A DNA stretch of 64,000 bases from Sphingomonas profundi (GCF_009739515.1 NZ_CP046535.1:3705501-3769500); one strand, 5' to 3'. Positions 8,783 through 17,428 are shown, counted from the stretch's first letter. Notes: a model not told the origin generated them from the sequence alone. Numbers and translations: made by a program.

Positions 8783-11700
8783 CACGGATCCACGAACGGC
8801 ACGGTCTTGGGCGATCCTATCGCACGCGGCTCGTGCGCCATGATCGCCATGTCGATCCAGCGTCGCGTCTCGGCGGGATCGATCACGTCGTCTATCTCGT
8901 AGTGAGTGGCCACGCTCAGCGCCTTGCCGACCTCGTGCATGCCCGCCACGAGCGCATCGAAGCGCGCCTGCCGCTCGGCCGGATCGGCGATCGCCGCCAG
9001 CTCGGCTGCGTGGCCGAGCTTCACGTTGCCCTCGATGTTCATGCCGCCGAACTCGCCCGTGGGCCAGCTGACCAGGAAGCGCGGCGCCTTGAACCAGCCC
9101 GCCGCCATCAGCTCGGCGCCGATGCCATAGGCCTTGCGGAGCACCACCGTGAACACCGGCACGGTCAGGTTCGCGCCGGTGACGAACATCCGGCCCATCT
9201 TGCGCACCGTCGCCTGCGCCTCCGCCTCCGGCCCCACCATCACGCCGGGCGTGTCGCAGAGCATCAGGATCGGCAGCCCGAACGCCTCGCACAGCCGCAT
9301 GAAGCGCGACGCCTTGTCCGCCCCGTCCGCCCCGATCGCGCCGCCGAGATGGAGCGGATTGTTGGCGACGATGCCGATCGCCCGCCCCTCGACGCGCGCG
9401 AGCGCGGTGACGACCTCGACGCCGAAGTCGCGGCGCAGCTCCATGACCGAGCCTGTGTCGGCGACGAGTTCGATCGCCCGGCGCACCTCGTAGACGCGCA
9501 GCCGGTTCTCCGGGACGACATGGCGCAGCGCGCGCTGGTCCGCGCACGACCATTCGCCGCGCCGGCCCTGGAAATAGCCGAGATAGGCACGCGCCGCCGC
9601 CGCCGCCTCCGCCTCGTCCGCCACGACGAGGTCGACCACCCCGTTCGCGGCCTGCAAGGCGACCGGGCCGATCTCTTCCGGCGTGAACCGGCCGAGCCGC
9701 CCGCCCTCGATCATCGCCGGTCCGCCGACGCCGATGTTGCTGCGCTCGGTCGCGATGATGACGTCGCAGCAGGCGAGCATGCCGGCGTTCGCCGCGAAGC
9801 AGCGCCCGCTCGTCACGCCGATCAGCGGCGCGAGCCCGCTCATCCGGCCGAGCTGGTGGTAGGTCGAGACGTCCATCGTCCAGCCGGTCAGCGCGAGCTT
9901 GAAGTCGGTGTCGCCGGCGCGGCCGCCGCCGCCCTCGGCGAACAGCACCACCGGTCGCCGCGCGGCATAGGCGGTCGCAAGCGCGTGCTTCATCTTCTCG
10001 CGAGCCAACTCGCCGACCGTGCCGGCGAGGACGGTCTCGTCGAACGCGATCACCAGCGCCTGCGCGGCGGCCGGCGGGCAGCTGTCGGCGTTGACCGTGC
10101 CGAAGCCCACCACCACCCCGTCCGCCGGCGTCCGTCGTACGAGGTCGTCGAGCGAGCGCCGCGCGCGCTGGCCGGCGACGACCAGCGGCCCGAACTCCAC
10201 GAAGCTGCCGGGATCGCACACCGCCTCCACGTTGGCCCGCGCGGTGCGCTGCCCCCGCGCGGCCCGCCTGGCCACGGCCTCCGGCCGCGCCTCATCGCGG
10301 GTGCCGGCGTGCCGACCGATCACCTCGGCAAGGTCGGCGCGTGGCGCGTCGAGATCCTGCTCGGTCGCGCCGGCCTCCGCCACGTCGGCGTCGTGCAGGT
10401 CGGCGAGCGTGAGCAGCGCCTCGCCCGCGCGGACCGCCGCGCCCGCCGCCGCCAGCACCGCCGTCACGCGTCCGCCGCGGGGCGCCGCGACGAGATGCTC
10501 CATCTTCATCGCCTCCACCACCGCGACCGGCTGGCCCGCCGCGACGTCCGCGCCCGTCCCGACCAGCAGGCCGACGAGCACGCCCGTGACGGGAGCAGCG
10601 ATCGCCGCGACGTCATCGGACGGCGTCTCGGCCGGGGTCGCCATGTCGGTCTCCCCGGCGGCGGCGCGCAGCTCCGCCAGATGCTCGTCGACGAAGCGCG
10701 TGGTCAGCCCGGCGCCCGCGAGCAGCGGATGCGCCAGGATCGCGCGCAGCAGGCCGATACTGGTGTCGACGCCCTCGATCCGGAACTCGGCGAGCGCCCG
10801 CGCCGTCGTCGCGGCGACCTCCTCGAACGATCCGGCGCCGTGGACGATCAGCTTGGCGAGCAGCGGATCGAAGCGCGGATTGGTGGCGTAGCCGCCATAG
10901 CCGAAGCCGTCGACGCGCACCCCCGGGCCGCCCGGCGGCTCGTAGGCGGCGAGCGTGCCGCCCGAGAAGACCGGCGTGCCGTCCGCCGACAGCCGCTCCA
11001 TGTTGATGCGCGCCTGGATGGCGAATCCTGGCAGCGGCTGTCGCTCCGTCACCCCCAGCGCATCGAGCCCGGCGCCGTCCGCGATCCGCAGCTGCGCCTC
11101 GACCAGGTCGACGCCCCACAGCGCCTCGGTGACGGTATGCTCGACCTGGAGGCGCGGATTGACCTCGAGGAAGACATGCTCCCCGCGCACCGGATCGACG
11201 AGAAACTCGACCGTTCCGGCATTGGCATAGCCGATCGCGGCGGTCAGGCGGCAGGCGTCGGCGTACAGCCGGGCGGCGAGTGCTGCGGGCAGGCATGGGG
11301 AGGGCGCGATCTCGACCAGCTTCTGGTTGCGGCGCTGCACCGTGCAGTCCCGCTCGCCCAGGTGGATGACCGCACCGCGCCCGTCGCCGAGCACCTGAAC
11401 CTCGATGTGGCGCGCGTCGAGCATCGCCCGCTCAAGATAGACCCGGCCGTCGCCGAACGCGCGTTCCGCCTCCGACCGGCAGCGGTCCATCGCCGCATCC
11501 AGCTCGTCGGCGTCGCGCACGAGCCGGATGCCGCGGCCGCCGCCGCCGGCCACCGCCTTGGCCATCACCGGCCCGCCGAGCGTCGCCATGAACGCGCGCC
11601 CGTCCGCCGCCGAGATGCCGGCCGGCGTGCCGGCGAGCACCGGCACTCCCGTCTCGATCGCGAGTGCGCGCGCGCGGGCCTTGTCGCCGAGCGCGTCGAG

Positions 11701-12024
11701 CTGGTCAGGCGCCGGTCCCACGAAGATCAGCCCGGCGTCAGCGCACGCGCGGGCGAACGCGCCCGATTCGCTCAGGAAGCCGTAGCCGGGGTGGACCGCG
11801 TCGCACCCGGTCTCCCGCGCCACCGCGATTAGCGCGGCGATGTCGAGATAGGCGGAGGGGCCGCCGCCCGGCAGCAGCCGGAACAGGTCGGCGCGCCGGC
11901 AGTGAAGCGATCCGCGATCGTCGTCCGGCGCCACGGCCACCGTCACGATGCCGAGCCGGGCCGCCGTCCTTGCGACGCGGATCGCGATCTCCCCGCGATT
12001 GGCGATCAGCAGGCGGCCGATCAT
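8779..12024 (-). CDS. Single-chain biotin-dependent acyl-CoA carboxylase (BC-BCCP-CT)
   Basis: A 1081-residue polypeptide carries all catalytic parts of an acyl-CoA carboxylase. Biotin carboxylase spans about 1-455, with ATP-grasp loop GGGGRGIR and EVNPRLQVEH. A biotinyl domain has the EAMKMEH motif (biotin Lys about 507). Both halves of the carboxyltransferase span about 590-1081. There is almost no space between BC and biotinyl parts for a separate BT domain. Most bacterial propionyl-, methylcrotonyl- and geranyl-CoA carboxylases use two subunits; single-chain forms such as mycobacterial long-chain acyl-CoA carboxylase are rarer. The open frame continues to 12360, but ATG 12024 overlaps the esterase stop (ATGA) and begins the normal BC N-terminus. 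Acyl substrate unknown. Confidence 0.9.
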   Translation of the reverse strand: MIGRLLIANRGEIAIRVARTAARLGIVTVAVAPDDDRGSLHCRRADLFRLLPGGGPSAYLDIAALIAVARETGCDAVHPGYGFLSESGAFARACADAGLIFVGPAPDQLDALGDKARARALAIETGVPVLAGTPAGISAADGRAFMATLGGPVMAKAVAGGGGRGIRLVRDADELDAAMDRCRSEAERAFGDGRVYLERAMLDARHIEVQVLGDGRGAVIHLGERDCTVQRRNQKLVEIAPSPCLPAALAARLYADACRLTAAIGYANAGTVEFLVDPVRGEHVFLEVNPRLQVEHTVTEALWGVDLVEAQLRIADGAGLDALGVTERQPLPGFAIQARINMERLSADGTPVFSGGTLAAYEPPGGPGVRVDGFGYGGYATNPRFDPLLAKLIVHGAGSFEEVAATTARALAEFRIEGVDTSIGLLRAILAHPLLAGAGLTTRFVDEHLAELRAAAGETDMATPAETPSDDVAAIAAPVTGVLVGLLVGTGADVAAGQPVAVVEAMKMEHLVAAPRGGRVTAVLAAAGAAVRAGEALLTLADLHDADVAEAGATEQDLDAPRADLAEVIGRHAGTRDEARPEAVARRAARGQRTARANVEAVCDPGSFVEFGPLVVAGQRARRSLDDLVRRTPADGVVVGFGTVNADSCPPAAAQALVIAFDETVLAGTVGELAREKMKHALATAYAARRPVVLFAEGGGGRAGDTDFKLALTGWTMDVSTYHQLGRMSGLAPLIGVTSGRCFAANAGMLACCDVIIATERSNIGVGGPAMIEGGRLGRFTPEEIGPVALQAANGVVDLVVADEAEAAAAARAYLGYFQGRRGEWSCADQRALRHVVPENRLRVYEVRRAIELVADTGSVMELRRDFGVEVVTALARVEGRAIGIVANNPLHLGGAIGADGADKASRFMRLCEAFGLPILMLCDTPGVMVGPEAEAQATVRKMGRMFVTGANLTVPVFTVVLRKAYGIGAELMAAGWFKAPRFLVSWPTGEFGGMNIEGNVKLGHAAELAAIADPAERQARFDALVAGMHEVGKALSVATHYEIDDVIDPAETRRWIDMAIMAHEPRAIGSPKTVPFVDPW

Positions 12025-13052
12025 CGTCCGCCCCGCTCGGCAAGCCGGCGTCGCAGCCACGCCAGGCGCGTCGCCCGAGCCGTCGCGGCAAGCGCGCTGT
12101 CCCGGGCGATCACGTCGAAGCCGTGGAACGCGCCCGCCCAGACGTGCAGCTCGATCGGCACGTCGGCCTGCGCCAGCCGCGCGGCGAACGCGATCGTCTC
12201 GTCGCGGAACGTCTCCACGCCACCCACGTCGAGGAAGGTGGGCGGCAGGCCGGAGAGATCGTGCGCGCGGATCGGGGCGGCGCAGTCCGGCACGTCCGGT
12301 CCGCCCACGGCTGCGCCCAGCAGCGCCGACCAGCCGGTGCGATTGGAAGCGCGATCCCACGGCACGTCGCCGTCATAGGCTACGCTCGACGCGAAGCGTT
12401 CCGCATCGTCCAGCATCGGCGCCATCAGCATGAGCCCGGCAAGCGCCGGCCCGCCTCGCTCCCGCGCGAGCAGCGCCGCGCCGGCCGCCAGCCCGCCGCC
12501 GGCGCTGGCGCCCGCGAGCAGCAGCGGCGCGTCGTCGAGCCCCAGCCCGGCGCGGCCGGCATCGATCCAGCGCAACGCGGCCAGACAATCCTCGACGGGC
12601 ACGGGGTGCGGGTGTTCCGGCGCCAGGCGATAGTCGACCGAGACGAGGCCGATGCCGAGCGTGTCGACCCAGTCGAGCACGGCATCCAGCCCGCTGCGCG
12701 CGTCGCCGGCGATCATCCCGCCGCCGTGCAGGAAGACGATGCCCGGCAGCGGTGCCGTCGCGTGCGCCGGCCTCAGCAGCAGCGCCTCGATCTCGCCGCC
12801 GGCCACCGGCACGCGCCGGATGTCGATCGTCCGCCGGCCATCGCCCGCGAGAACCGCATCGGACGGACCGAGCCGCGCGGCGCCGGCCCGCAGCATGCCG
12901 ATATGCTCGCGGCCGATCGACGAGAGCAGCGCCGGCGCACGGCGCAGGCACGCGGCCAGTTCGGGATCAAGCGGTGCGGCGGTGCGCGCCGGCCGTGCGA
13001 TGCCCGTCCTCTCGCGCGCCTCTTCCAGCTGACCCTCTCCGTTCCCTGCCAC
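12021..13052 (-). CDS. Alpha/beta hydrolase, HSL-type esterase
   Basis: Esterase of the hormone-sensitive-lipase family, about 343 residues. The oxyanion-hole motif HGGG, nucleophile GASAGGG, an Asp near VETFRDE and catalytic His in AFHGFD are all visible. It is the first gene of the nine-gene operon and could hydrolyse the ester or lactone made by the BVMO. The called start is GTG at 13052 with only a weak ribosome-binding site; the first 25 or so residues are low in family signal, so the true start may be further in. Expression is probably controlled from the shared spacer with the divergent MarR gene. Confidence 0.85.
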   Translation of the reverse strand: MAGNGEGQLEEARERTGIARPARTAAPLDPELAACLRRAPALLSSIGREHIGMLRAGAARLGPSDAVLAGDGRRTIDIRRVPVAGGEIEALLLRPAHATAPLPGIVFLHGGGMIAGDARSGLDAVLDWVDTLGIGLVSVDYRLAPEHPHPVPVEDCLAALRWIDAGRAGLGLDDAPLLLAGASAGGGLAAGAALLARERGGPALAGLMLMAPMLDDAERFASSVAYDGDVPWDRASNRTGWSALLGAAVGGPDVPDCAAPIRAHDLSGLPPTFLDVGGVETFRDETIAFAARLAQADVPIELHVWAGAFHGFDVIARDSALAATARATRLAWLRRRLAERGGR

Positions 13053-13082
13053 CCGAACTCATGCGAACGGCTTGGTTAGTAC

Positions 13083-13103
13083 ACTTACGATCTGATAACG
13101 TAA
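13083..13103. promoter_or_regulatory. CTTACG-N9-CGTAAG palindrome, candidate MarR operator
   Basis: Perfect 6-base inverted repeat with 9-base spacer in the divergent spacer between the esterase operon and marR. A second, longer-range inverted pair AACGTAA (13096-13102) and TTACGTT (13124-13130) overlaps it. Position 30-50 bases upstream of the operon start suits repression by the adjacent MarR protein. Binding is inferred, not shown. Confidence 0.5.
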
Positions 13104-13105
13104 GC
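13094..13105 (-). promoter_or_regulatory. Shared AGCTTACnTTAT promoter element, copy 1
   Basis: Reads ATAACGTAAGCT on the plus strand, about 45 bases upstream of the esterase operon. It matches ATAAAGTAAGCT at 23343-23354 upstream of the TonB receptor at 11 of 12 positions and in the same orientation relative to the downstream gene. Either a shared operator half-site or a shared promoter element. Confidence 0.45.
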
Positions 13106-13184
13106 TGTGCGCGGCTGGCAAGCGTTACGTTCGCGGATGAGTGCGATCGGCGAAGGAGGCTTGAGCGGCCCACGATACGATGCA

Positions 13185-13194
13185 ATGGTAAGCT
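13185..13194 (+). promoter_or_regulatory. ATGGTAAGCT element upstream of marR
   Basis: Ten bases identical to 23383-23392 near the TonB receptor promoter. It lies 22-31 bases before the marR ATG, where a bound repressor would block transcription, which would fit autoregulation. Confidence 0.4.
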
Positions 13195-13215
13195 GACTTT
13201 CAAGAAGGATTTCGA

Positions 13216-13725
13216 ATGTCCGAACCGGCGCTGCGTTCCTCCACGGCCACCCGCGTCAAGCCGTTCCGCCTGGGCTTCCTCGTTCACGACGTGTCGCGCC
13301 TGCGCCGCCGCGTGGTCGACAAGGCGCTCAAGCCGCTCGGCGTCACGCGGTCGCAATGGTGGGTGCTCGCCAACCTGTCCCGACACGAAGGGGGCAGCAT
13401 GATGCAGTCGGAGCTCGCCAACGTGCTCGACATGAGCAAAGTCGCGCTGGGCGATCTGCTCGATCGGCTCGGCGAGAACGGGTTCGTCGTCCGTGAGGCG
13501 GACCCGTACGACAAGCGCGTGCGCCGCGTTCGGCTGAGCCGCGCGGGCGAGGCGCTGCTCTCGACTATCCAGGAGCGGGCGGAGGCGCTGAACCGGCAGA
13601 TGCTGCAGGACTATGGCGAGGACGAGATCCGCATGGTCGAGGATGTGCTGCACGGCCTCAAGCAGCGCCTGCTGCAGATGAGCGAGGAACAGCGTGCCGA
13701 GCCGCCGTTCCAGGTGATCGGATGA
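13216..13725 (+). CDS. MarR-family transcriptional regulator
   Basis: A 169-residue winged-helix regulator. The recognition helix region is around SELANVLDMSKVALGDLLDRL and the wing contains DPYDKRVRRVRL, with dimerisation helices at both ends. ATG at 13216 has an AAGGA site 6 bases upstream. It is divergent from the nine-gene catabolic operon and first of a plus-strand operon with MaoC and crotonase genes. MarR proteins beside CoA-dependent degradation genes (for example for aryl-CoA or acyl-CoA pathways) often release DNA on binding the CoA thioester; that the ligand here is a CoA ester is inference. The N-terminal 15 residues are extra compared with a minimal MarR. Confidence 0.9.
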   Translation: MSEPALRSSTATRVKPFRLGFLVHDVSRLRRRVVDKALKPLGVTRSQWWVLANLSRHEGGSMMQSELANVLDMSKVALGDLLDRLGENGFVVREADPYDKRVRRVRLSRAGEALLSTIQERAEALNRQMLQDYGEDEIRMVEDVLHGLKQRLLQMSEEQRAEPPFQVIG

Positions 13726-13750
13726 CGCGCGCGCGACGGGGAGAATAGCG

Positions 13751-14593
13751 ATGGACGTCGACGCGATCAGAGCCTTGGCATTCCCGCCGGTCGAGCACGC
13801 CTATGTGGCCCGCGACACGATCCTCTACGCGCTCGGGCTGGGCTATGGCGCGGATCCGGCGGAACTCCCGTTCGTCTACGAGCGCGATCTGCTGGCGGTG
13901 CCGGCGATGGTCAACGTCCTCGCCCATCCGGGCTTCTGGGCGCAGCGGCCGGAATATGGCATCGATTGGGTGCGGCTGCTGCACGCCGAGCAGGCGTTTG
14001 AGATTCATGCGCCGCTGCCGGCGACGGGCACCGTGCGCGGCGAGTATCGGATCGCGAGCATCGAGGACAAGGGTGCCGGCAAGGGCGCGCTGCTGCATCA
14101 GGACAAGACGCTGGTGGACGTGAGCGGCGGCGCGCGGATCGCCACCGTCCGCTCCACTTTGTTCCTGCGCGGCAATGGCGGCGAAGGCGGCTTCGGCGAT
14201 CCGCCCGCGCCCGCCGATCCTCTGCCCGATCGCGCGCCGGACCGCACGCTGTCGATCCCGACGCTGGCACGCCAGGCGCTGATCTACCGGCTGAGCGGCG
14301 ACTGGAACCCGCTCCATGCCGATCCCGATATCGCACGCAAGGCCGGTTTTCCGGCGCCGATCCTGCACGGCCTGTGCACCAACGGCATCGCCTGCCGCGC
14401 CGTGCTGGCGGCCTATGCGGACAATCGGCCGGAGCGGCTGCGGCGCATGTTCACCCGCTTCTCGCGGCCGGTCTTCCCGGGTGAGACGATCCGCGTGGAG
14501 TTCTTCGAGACGGCGGGAGGGCTGCGCTTCCGCGCGGTGGCGGCGGAACGCGGCGAGGTCGTGCTCGATCGCTGCTCGGCCGAGATCGGCTGA
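13751..14593 (+). CDS. MaoC-family 2-enoyl-CoA hydratase (hydratase 2)
   Basis: Double hot-dog hydratase of 280 residues that adds water to a trans-2-enoyl-CoA to give the (R)-3-hydroxyacyl-CoA. The hydratase-2 motif is clear in the C-terminal half: SGDWNPLHADP with catalytic Asp and His, then GFPAPILHGLC. The length fits the family of two fused hot-dog repeats related to the hydratase domain of peroxisomal multifunctional enzyme 2, matching the two MFE-2-like SDRs in the divergent operon. It lies 25 bases after marR and 4 bases before the crotonase gene. Confidence 0.9.
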   Translation: MDVDAIRALAFPPVEHAYVARDTILYALGLGYGADPAELPFVYERDLLAVPAMVNVLAHPGFWAQRPEYGIDWVRLLHAEQAFEIHAPLPATGTVRGEYRIASIEDKGAGKGALLHQDKTLVDVSGGARIATVRSTLFLRGNGGEGGFGDPPAPADPLPDRAPDRTLSIPTLARQALIYRLSGDWNPLHADPDIARKAGFPAPILHGLCTNGIACRAVLAAYADNRPERLRRMFTRFSRPVFPGETIRVEFFETAGGLRFRAVAAERGEVVLDRCSAEIG

Positions 14594-14597
14594 CGCC

Positions 14598-15401
14598 GTG
14601 GAGACGAGCGAAGACCTGCTGACCGAAACGCGCGACGGCGTAGGCATCATCACGCTGGATCGACCGGCCAAGCGCAACGCGCTGACGCCCGCGATGATCG
14701 ACGGGCTGCTCGCCGCGACGCAGCGTTTCGAGCGCGATGAGGCCATCCGCTGCGTGCTGCTGCGCGCCTCGGGCAAAAGCTTCATGGCGGGTGGTGACGT
14801 CGCCGGGTTCCGCGATGCGCTGCTCGGCGACCGCGAAACCTATCTCGCGCAGCGCGAGCAGCGGCTGGTGATCGGCCACCTGATGATCCATCGCTTCCGG
14901 CGCATGCCCAAGCCTGTCGTCGTCGCGGTGCAGGGGGCCGCGACCGGCTACGGCTTCAGCATGCTGCTCGCCGCCGACTATGCGATAGCCGCCGACGACG
15001 CGCAGTTCGCCGTCGCGCACCGCCACATGGGCCTGACGGGGGACGGCGGCGTCAGCTACTTTCTGCCGCGCATCGTGGGTGAGCGGCGCGCGCTGGAGAT
15101 CATGCTGCTCGGCGCGCGGTTCGACGCCGCGCAGGCGCTCGACTGGGGCCTGATCAACCGGCTCGTGGCGGCCGACCGCCTGCAGGACGAGGCGATCGGC
15201 TTCGCGTGCGAGCTGGCGGCGGGGCCGACGCGGGCGCTCGCCGGGATCAAGCGGCTCGTCCGCACCTCACTCGACACGGGCTGGGATCAGCAGCTGGCGC
15301 GCGAGGCGGAGCTGATCGCCGAGATGTTCGGCAGCGACGACCATCTCGAAGGCGTGACCGCGTTCCTGGAGAAGCGCCGGCCGAGCTTCTCCGGCCGCTG
15401 A
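14598..15401 (+). CDS. Crotonase-family protein, GTG start
   Basis: Crotonase-fold protein of about 267 residues, starting at GTG 14598 just 4 bases after the MaoC stop; no ATG exists in this part of the frame. Oxyanion-hole segments SFMAGGD and GAATGYGF are present. As in the crotonase of the divergent operon, both hydratase glutamates are missing: Ser in GYGFSML and His in FAVAH at the aligned positions. The motif LTGDGGVSYFLPRIVG is well formed. The two crotonases therefore share an unusual catalytic signature. It ends 9 bases from the convergent GntR gene. Confidence 0.84.
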   Translation: METSEDLLTETRDGVGIITLDRPAKRNALTPAMIDGLLAATQRFERDEAIRCVLLRASGKSFMAGGDVAGFRDALLGDRETYLAQREQRLVIGHLMIHRFRRMPKPVVVAVQGAATGYGFSMLLAADYAIAADDAQFAVAHRHMGLTGDGGVSYFLPRIVGERRALEIMLLGARFDAAQALDWGLINRLVAADRLQDEAIGFACELAAGPTRALAGIKRLVRTSLDTGWDQQLAREAELIAEMFGSDDHLEGVTAFLEKRRPSFSGR

Positions 15402-15410
15402 GCCGGATGC

Positions 15411-16133
15411 TCAGGCCGCCTCGGCGATCCCCGCCTTCGCGGCCGCGAACTGCTTGTGCACGTGATCGGCCGCGTAGGCGATGTGCCCGCGCATCAGCGT
15501 CTCGGCGCGGTAGCTCTCGCCCGCGGCGATCGCCTCGACGATCGCATGATGCTGCCGGTGGACCATGCGGAGCTGGTAGAGCCCTTCCAGATCCTCGTCC
15601 TCGAACCAGTGGACGACGCGGCTGCCGGAATAGGGAATGCGCGTCGCGGCGGCGAGCGCCTGCTCCAGCGGCGGATTGGCGGCGGCCGCGAGCAGCAGGC
15701 GATGCAGTTCGTCGTTGACCTCGCGCCAGGGATCGCGGAGCGCGGCACTGAGGCGGCGCCCGGCAAGGATGTCGTCACCGCGCGCGAGCGCCGCCTCCAT
15801 CCGCCGCTTCAACTCGGGATCGAGCGGGCGCTCGGCCGCGAGCCGGCAGGCAAGGCTCTCCAGCGCCTCGCGCACCACATAGGCGTTGAGCACGTAATCG
15901 ATCGAGAACGCACGGACGACATAGCCGCGGTTCAGCCGGTAATCGACGAGCCCATCCTCGGCGAGCACGATCAACGCCTCGCGCACCGGCGTGCGCGACA
16001 CGCCGAGCTGCTCGCTGAGCGACACTTCGAGCAGCCGCTGGTCGCCCTTCAGCACGCCGGTCATGATCATCTCGCGCAGCCGTTCGACCACGGTCTGCTG
16101 GCGGTTGCGAAGCGTGCGGGCAGGGGCTGTCAT
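15411..16133 (-). CDS. GntR-family regulator with FCD domain
   Basis: A 240-residue FadR-type repressor. The winged helix at the N-terminus shows SLSEQLGVSRTPVREAL. The C-terminal FCD all-helical domain carries Asp/His residues of the metal and ligand pocket (NDELHRLLL, HRQHHAIVEAI, RGHI). It is last in the minus-strand operon TonB receptor, PQQ dehydrogenase, ALDH, P450, GntR, so it probably controls that operon by feedback. FCD regulators usually bind organic acids. The TGTATGC elements at 23336, 25061, 25463 and 36813 are candidate operators because FCD regulators often recognise short palindromes with a central GTA/TAC-like core; this link is inference. Confidence 0.9.
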   Translation of the reverse strand: MTAPARTLRNRQQTVVERLREMIMTGVLKGDQRLLEVSLSEQLGVSRTPVREALIVLAEDGLVDYRLNRGYVVRAFSIDYVLNAYVVREALESLACRLAAERPLDPELKRRMEAALARGDDILAGRRLSAALRDPWREVNDELHRLLLAAAANPPLEQALAAATRIPYSGSRVVHWFEDEDLEGLYQLRMVHRQHHAIVEAIAAGESYRAETLMRGHIAYAADHVHKQFAAAKAGIAEAA

Positions 16134-16174
16134 CAGATCAGGCTAGCAGATCGGCGGCATGGGCCCAATCGGGT

Positions 16175-17374
16175 TCATGCCGCCACGATGCGCAGCGGCA
16201 GTCGATCGAGGATGCGCAGATTGTTGAGCGGACGATAGGCCGGCGCGCCGGCCGGCTCGATGCGCTCGATGCGGTCGAGCAGCGCGTTGAACAGCGCCTC
16301 CGCCTCGGCGCGCGCGATGTTCTGGCCGATGCACTGGTGGACGCCCCAGCCGAGCGCCAGATGGCCCATCGCCGGCCGGTCTATGTCGTAGCGGTCGGGA
16401 TCGCGGAAGCGGCGCGGATCACGGTTGGCCGATGCGGTAAGCAGGTGGATCTTCATGCCCTCGCGCAGCCGGGCGCCGCCGAGTTCGGCCTCGCCGTTGG
16501 TCTTGCGATACCAGGTCGTCGCCGGCGTCTCCAGCCGCAGCGCCTCCTCGAACGCCACCTTCACGCGCGCCCGGTCGGCACGCAGCCGTGCCCACAGATC
16601 GGGATCGGCGGCCAGGTGCATCAGCGTCGAGCCCAGTCCCGAGATCGTGGTGTGCAGGCCGCCGCCGAAGAAGCTCATCATCACGCTCTGCGCGACGCCG
16701 GGGCGCAGCCGGCCGTCGTCCTCGGCGGCGAAGATCTGCTCGCCGAAGCCGCCCGGCAGCAGGTTCTCGCGGCGTTGCGCGGCGTAATACCACTCGGCGA
16801 TATGATCGAACCTGGCGCGCGCGGCGACGTAGAAGTCGTTGGCCGGGCCCAGCGAGCTGAAACGGTAATCGCCCTGGATCATCAGGTTGCCGCGCTGGTC
16901 GCCGGGCACGCCCAGCGCGTGCGGGAAGACGGTGGCGACATAGGGGATCGCCACGTCGTCCATCCCGTCGATCTCGGTCCGGCGCACCAGATCGTCGGCC
17001 AGCGCGCGCGCCGCCCGCTCGAAATCGTCGCGCCAGCCCTTGATGACCTTCGGCGAGATGATCTTGGTCATCACCCCGCGCACGTCGGTGTGGACCGGCG
17101 GATCGACCTCGACCAGGGCGCTGCCGGGGCGCAGCGCGCCGGGCTGCGTGATGTCGGTCAGGCCGACGCCGCCCGTCGAGCTGAAATGCGCCCAGTCGTC
17201 GAGCGCCGCGCGGACCTCGTCGTAGCGGCCCGTCGCATAGGTGTCATAGCGCGTGAGATAGACGACCGGCGCCGCCTCGCGGATCGCCGCCCATACGGGA
17301 TAGGGATCGGCCGCGTGCGCCTGGTCGTAGGGATCGATGTCGAGGGTGGGAACGTCGTCGATCACGTCGCTCAT
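16175..17374 (-). CDS. Cytochrome P450, CYP199-like
   Basis: Soluble class I bacterial P450 of 399 residues. ExxR is present as EALR, and the haem-ligand loop LGWGVHQCIG has Cys at about 348. The stretch from the ExxR helix through SANRDPRRF and DPDRYDI resembles CYP199-type enzymes that oxidise para-substituted benzoates. Two substitutions stand out: the I-helix acid that normally precedes Thr is His (GGLHTT instead of G-x-D-T), and the conserved Phe of the haem loop is Leu. No ferredoxin or ferredoxin reductase gene is nearby. It sits between ALDH and GntR, so hydroxylation before alcohol and aldehyde oxidation is a sensible order. Confidence 0.9.
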   Translation of the reverse strand: MSDVIDDVPTLDIDPYDQAHAADPYPVWAAIREAAPVVYLTRYDTYATGRYDEVRAALDDWAHFSSTGGVGLTDITQPGALRPGSALVEVDPPVHTDVRGVMTKIISPKVIKGWRDDFERAARALADDLVRRTEIDGMDDVAIPYVATVFPHALGVPGDQRGNLMIQGDYRFSSLGPANDFYVAARARFDHIAEWYYAAQRRENLLPGGFGEQIFAAEDDGRLRPGVAQSVMMSFFGGGLHTTISGLGSTLMHLAADPDLWARLRADRARVKVAFEEALRLETPATTWYRKTNGEAELGGARLREGMKIHLLTASANRDPRRFRDPDRYDIDRPAMGHLALGWGVHQCIGQNIARAEAEALFNALLDRIERIEPAGAPAYRPLNNLRILDRLPLRIVAA

Positions 17375-17428
17375 CGGCTGCTCCGTAGGCCTGTGCGTCC
17401 AGTCCGGTCCGCGCGTGTCAGAAGGCGG

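Noticed and set aside
8833-11832. A 999-codon open frame on the plus strand
   Set aside because: It is a shadow of the carboxylase gene in high-GC DNA, with Arg/Gly/His-rich composition and no family motif.
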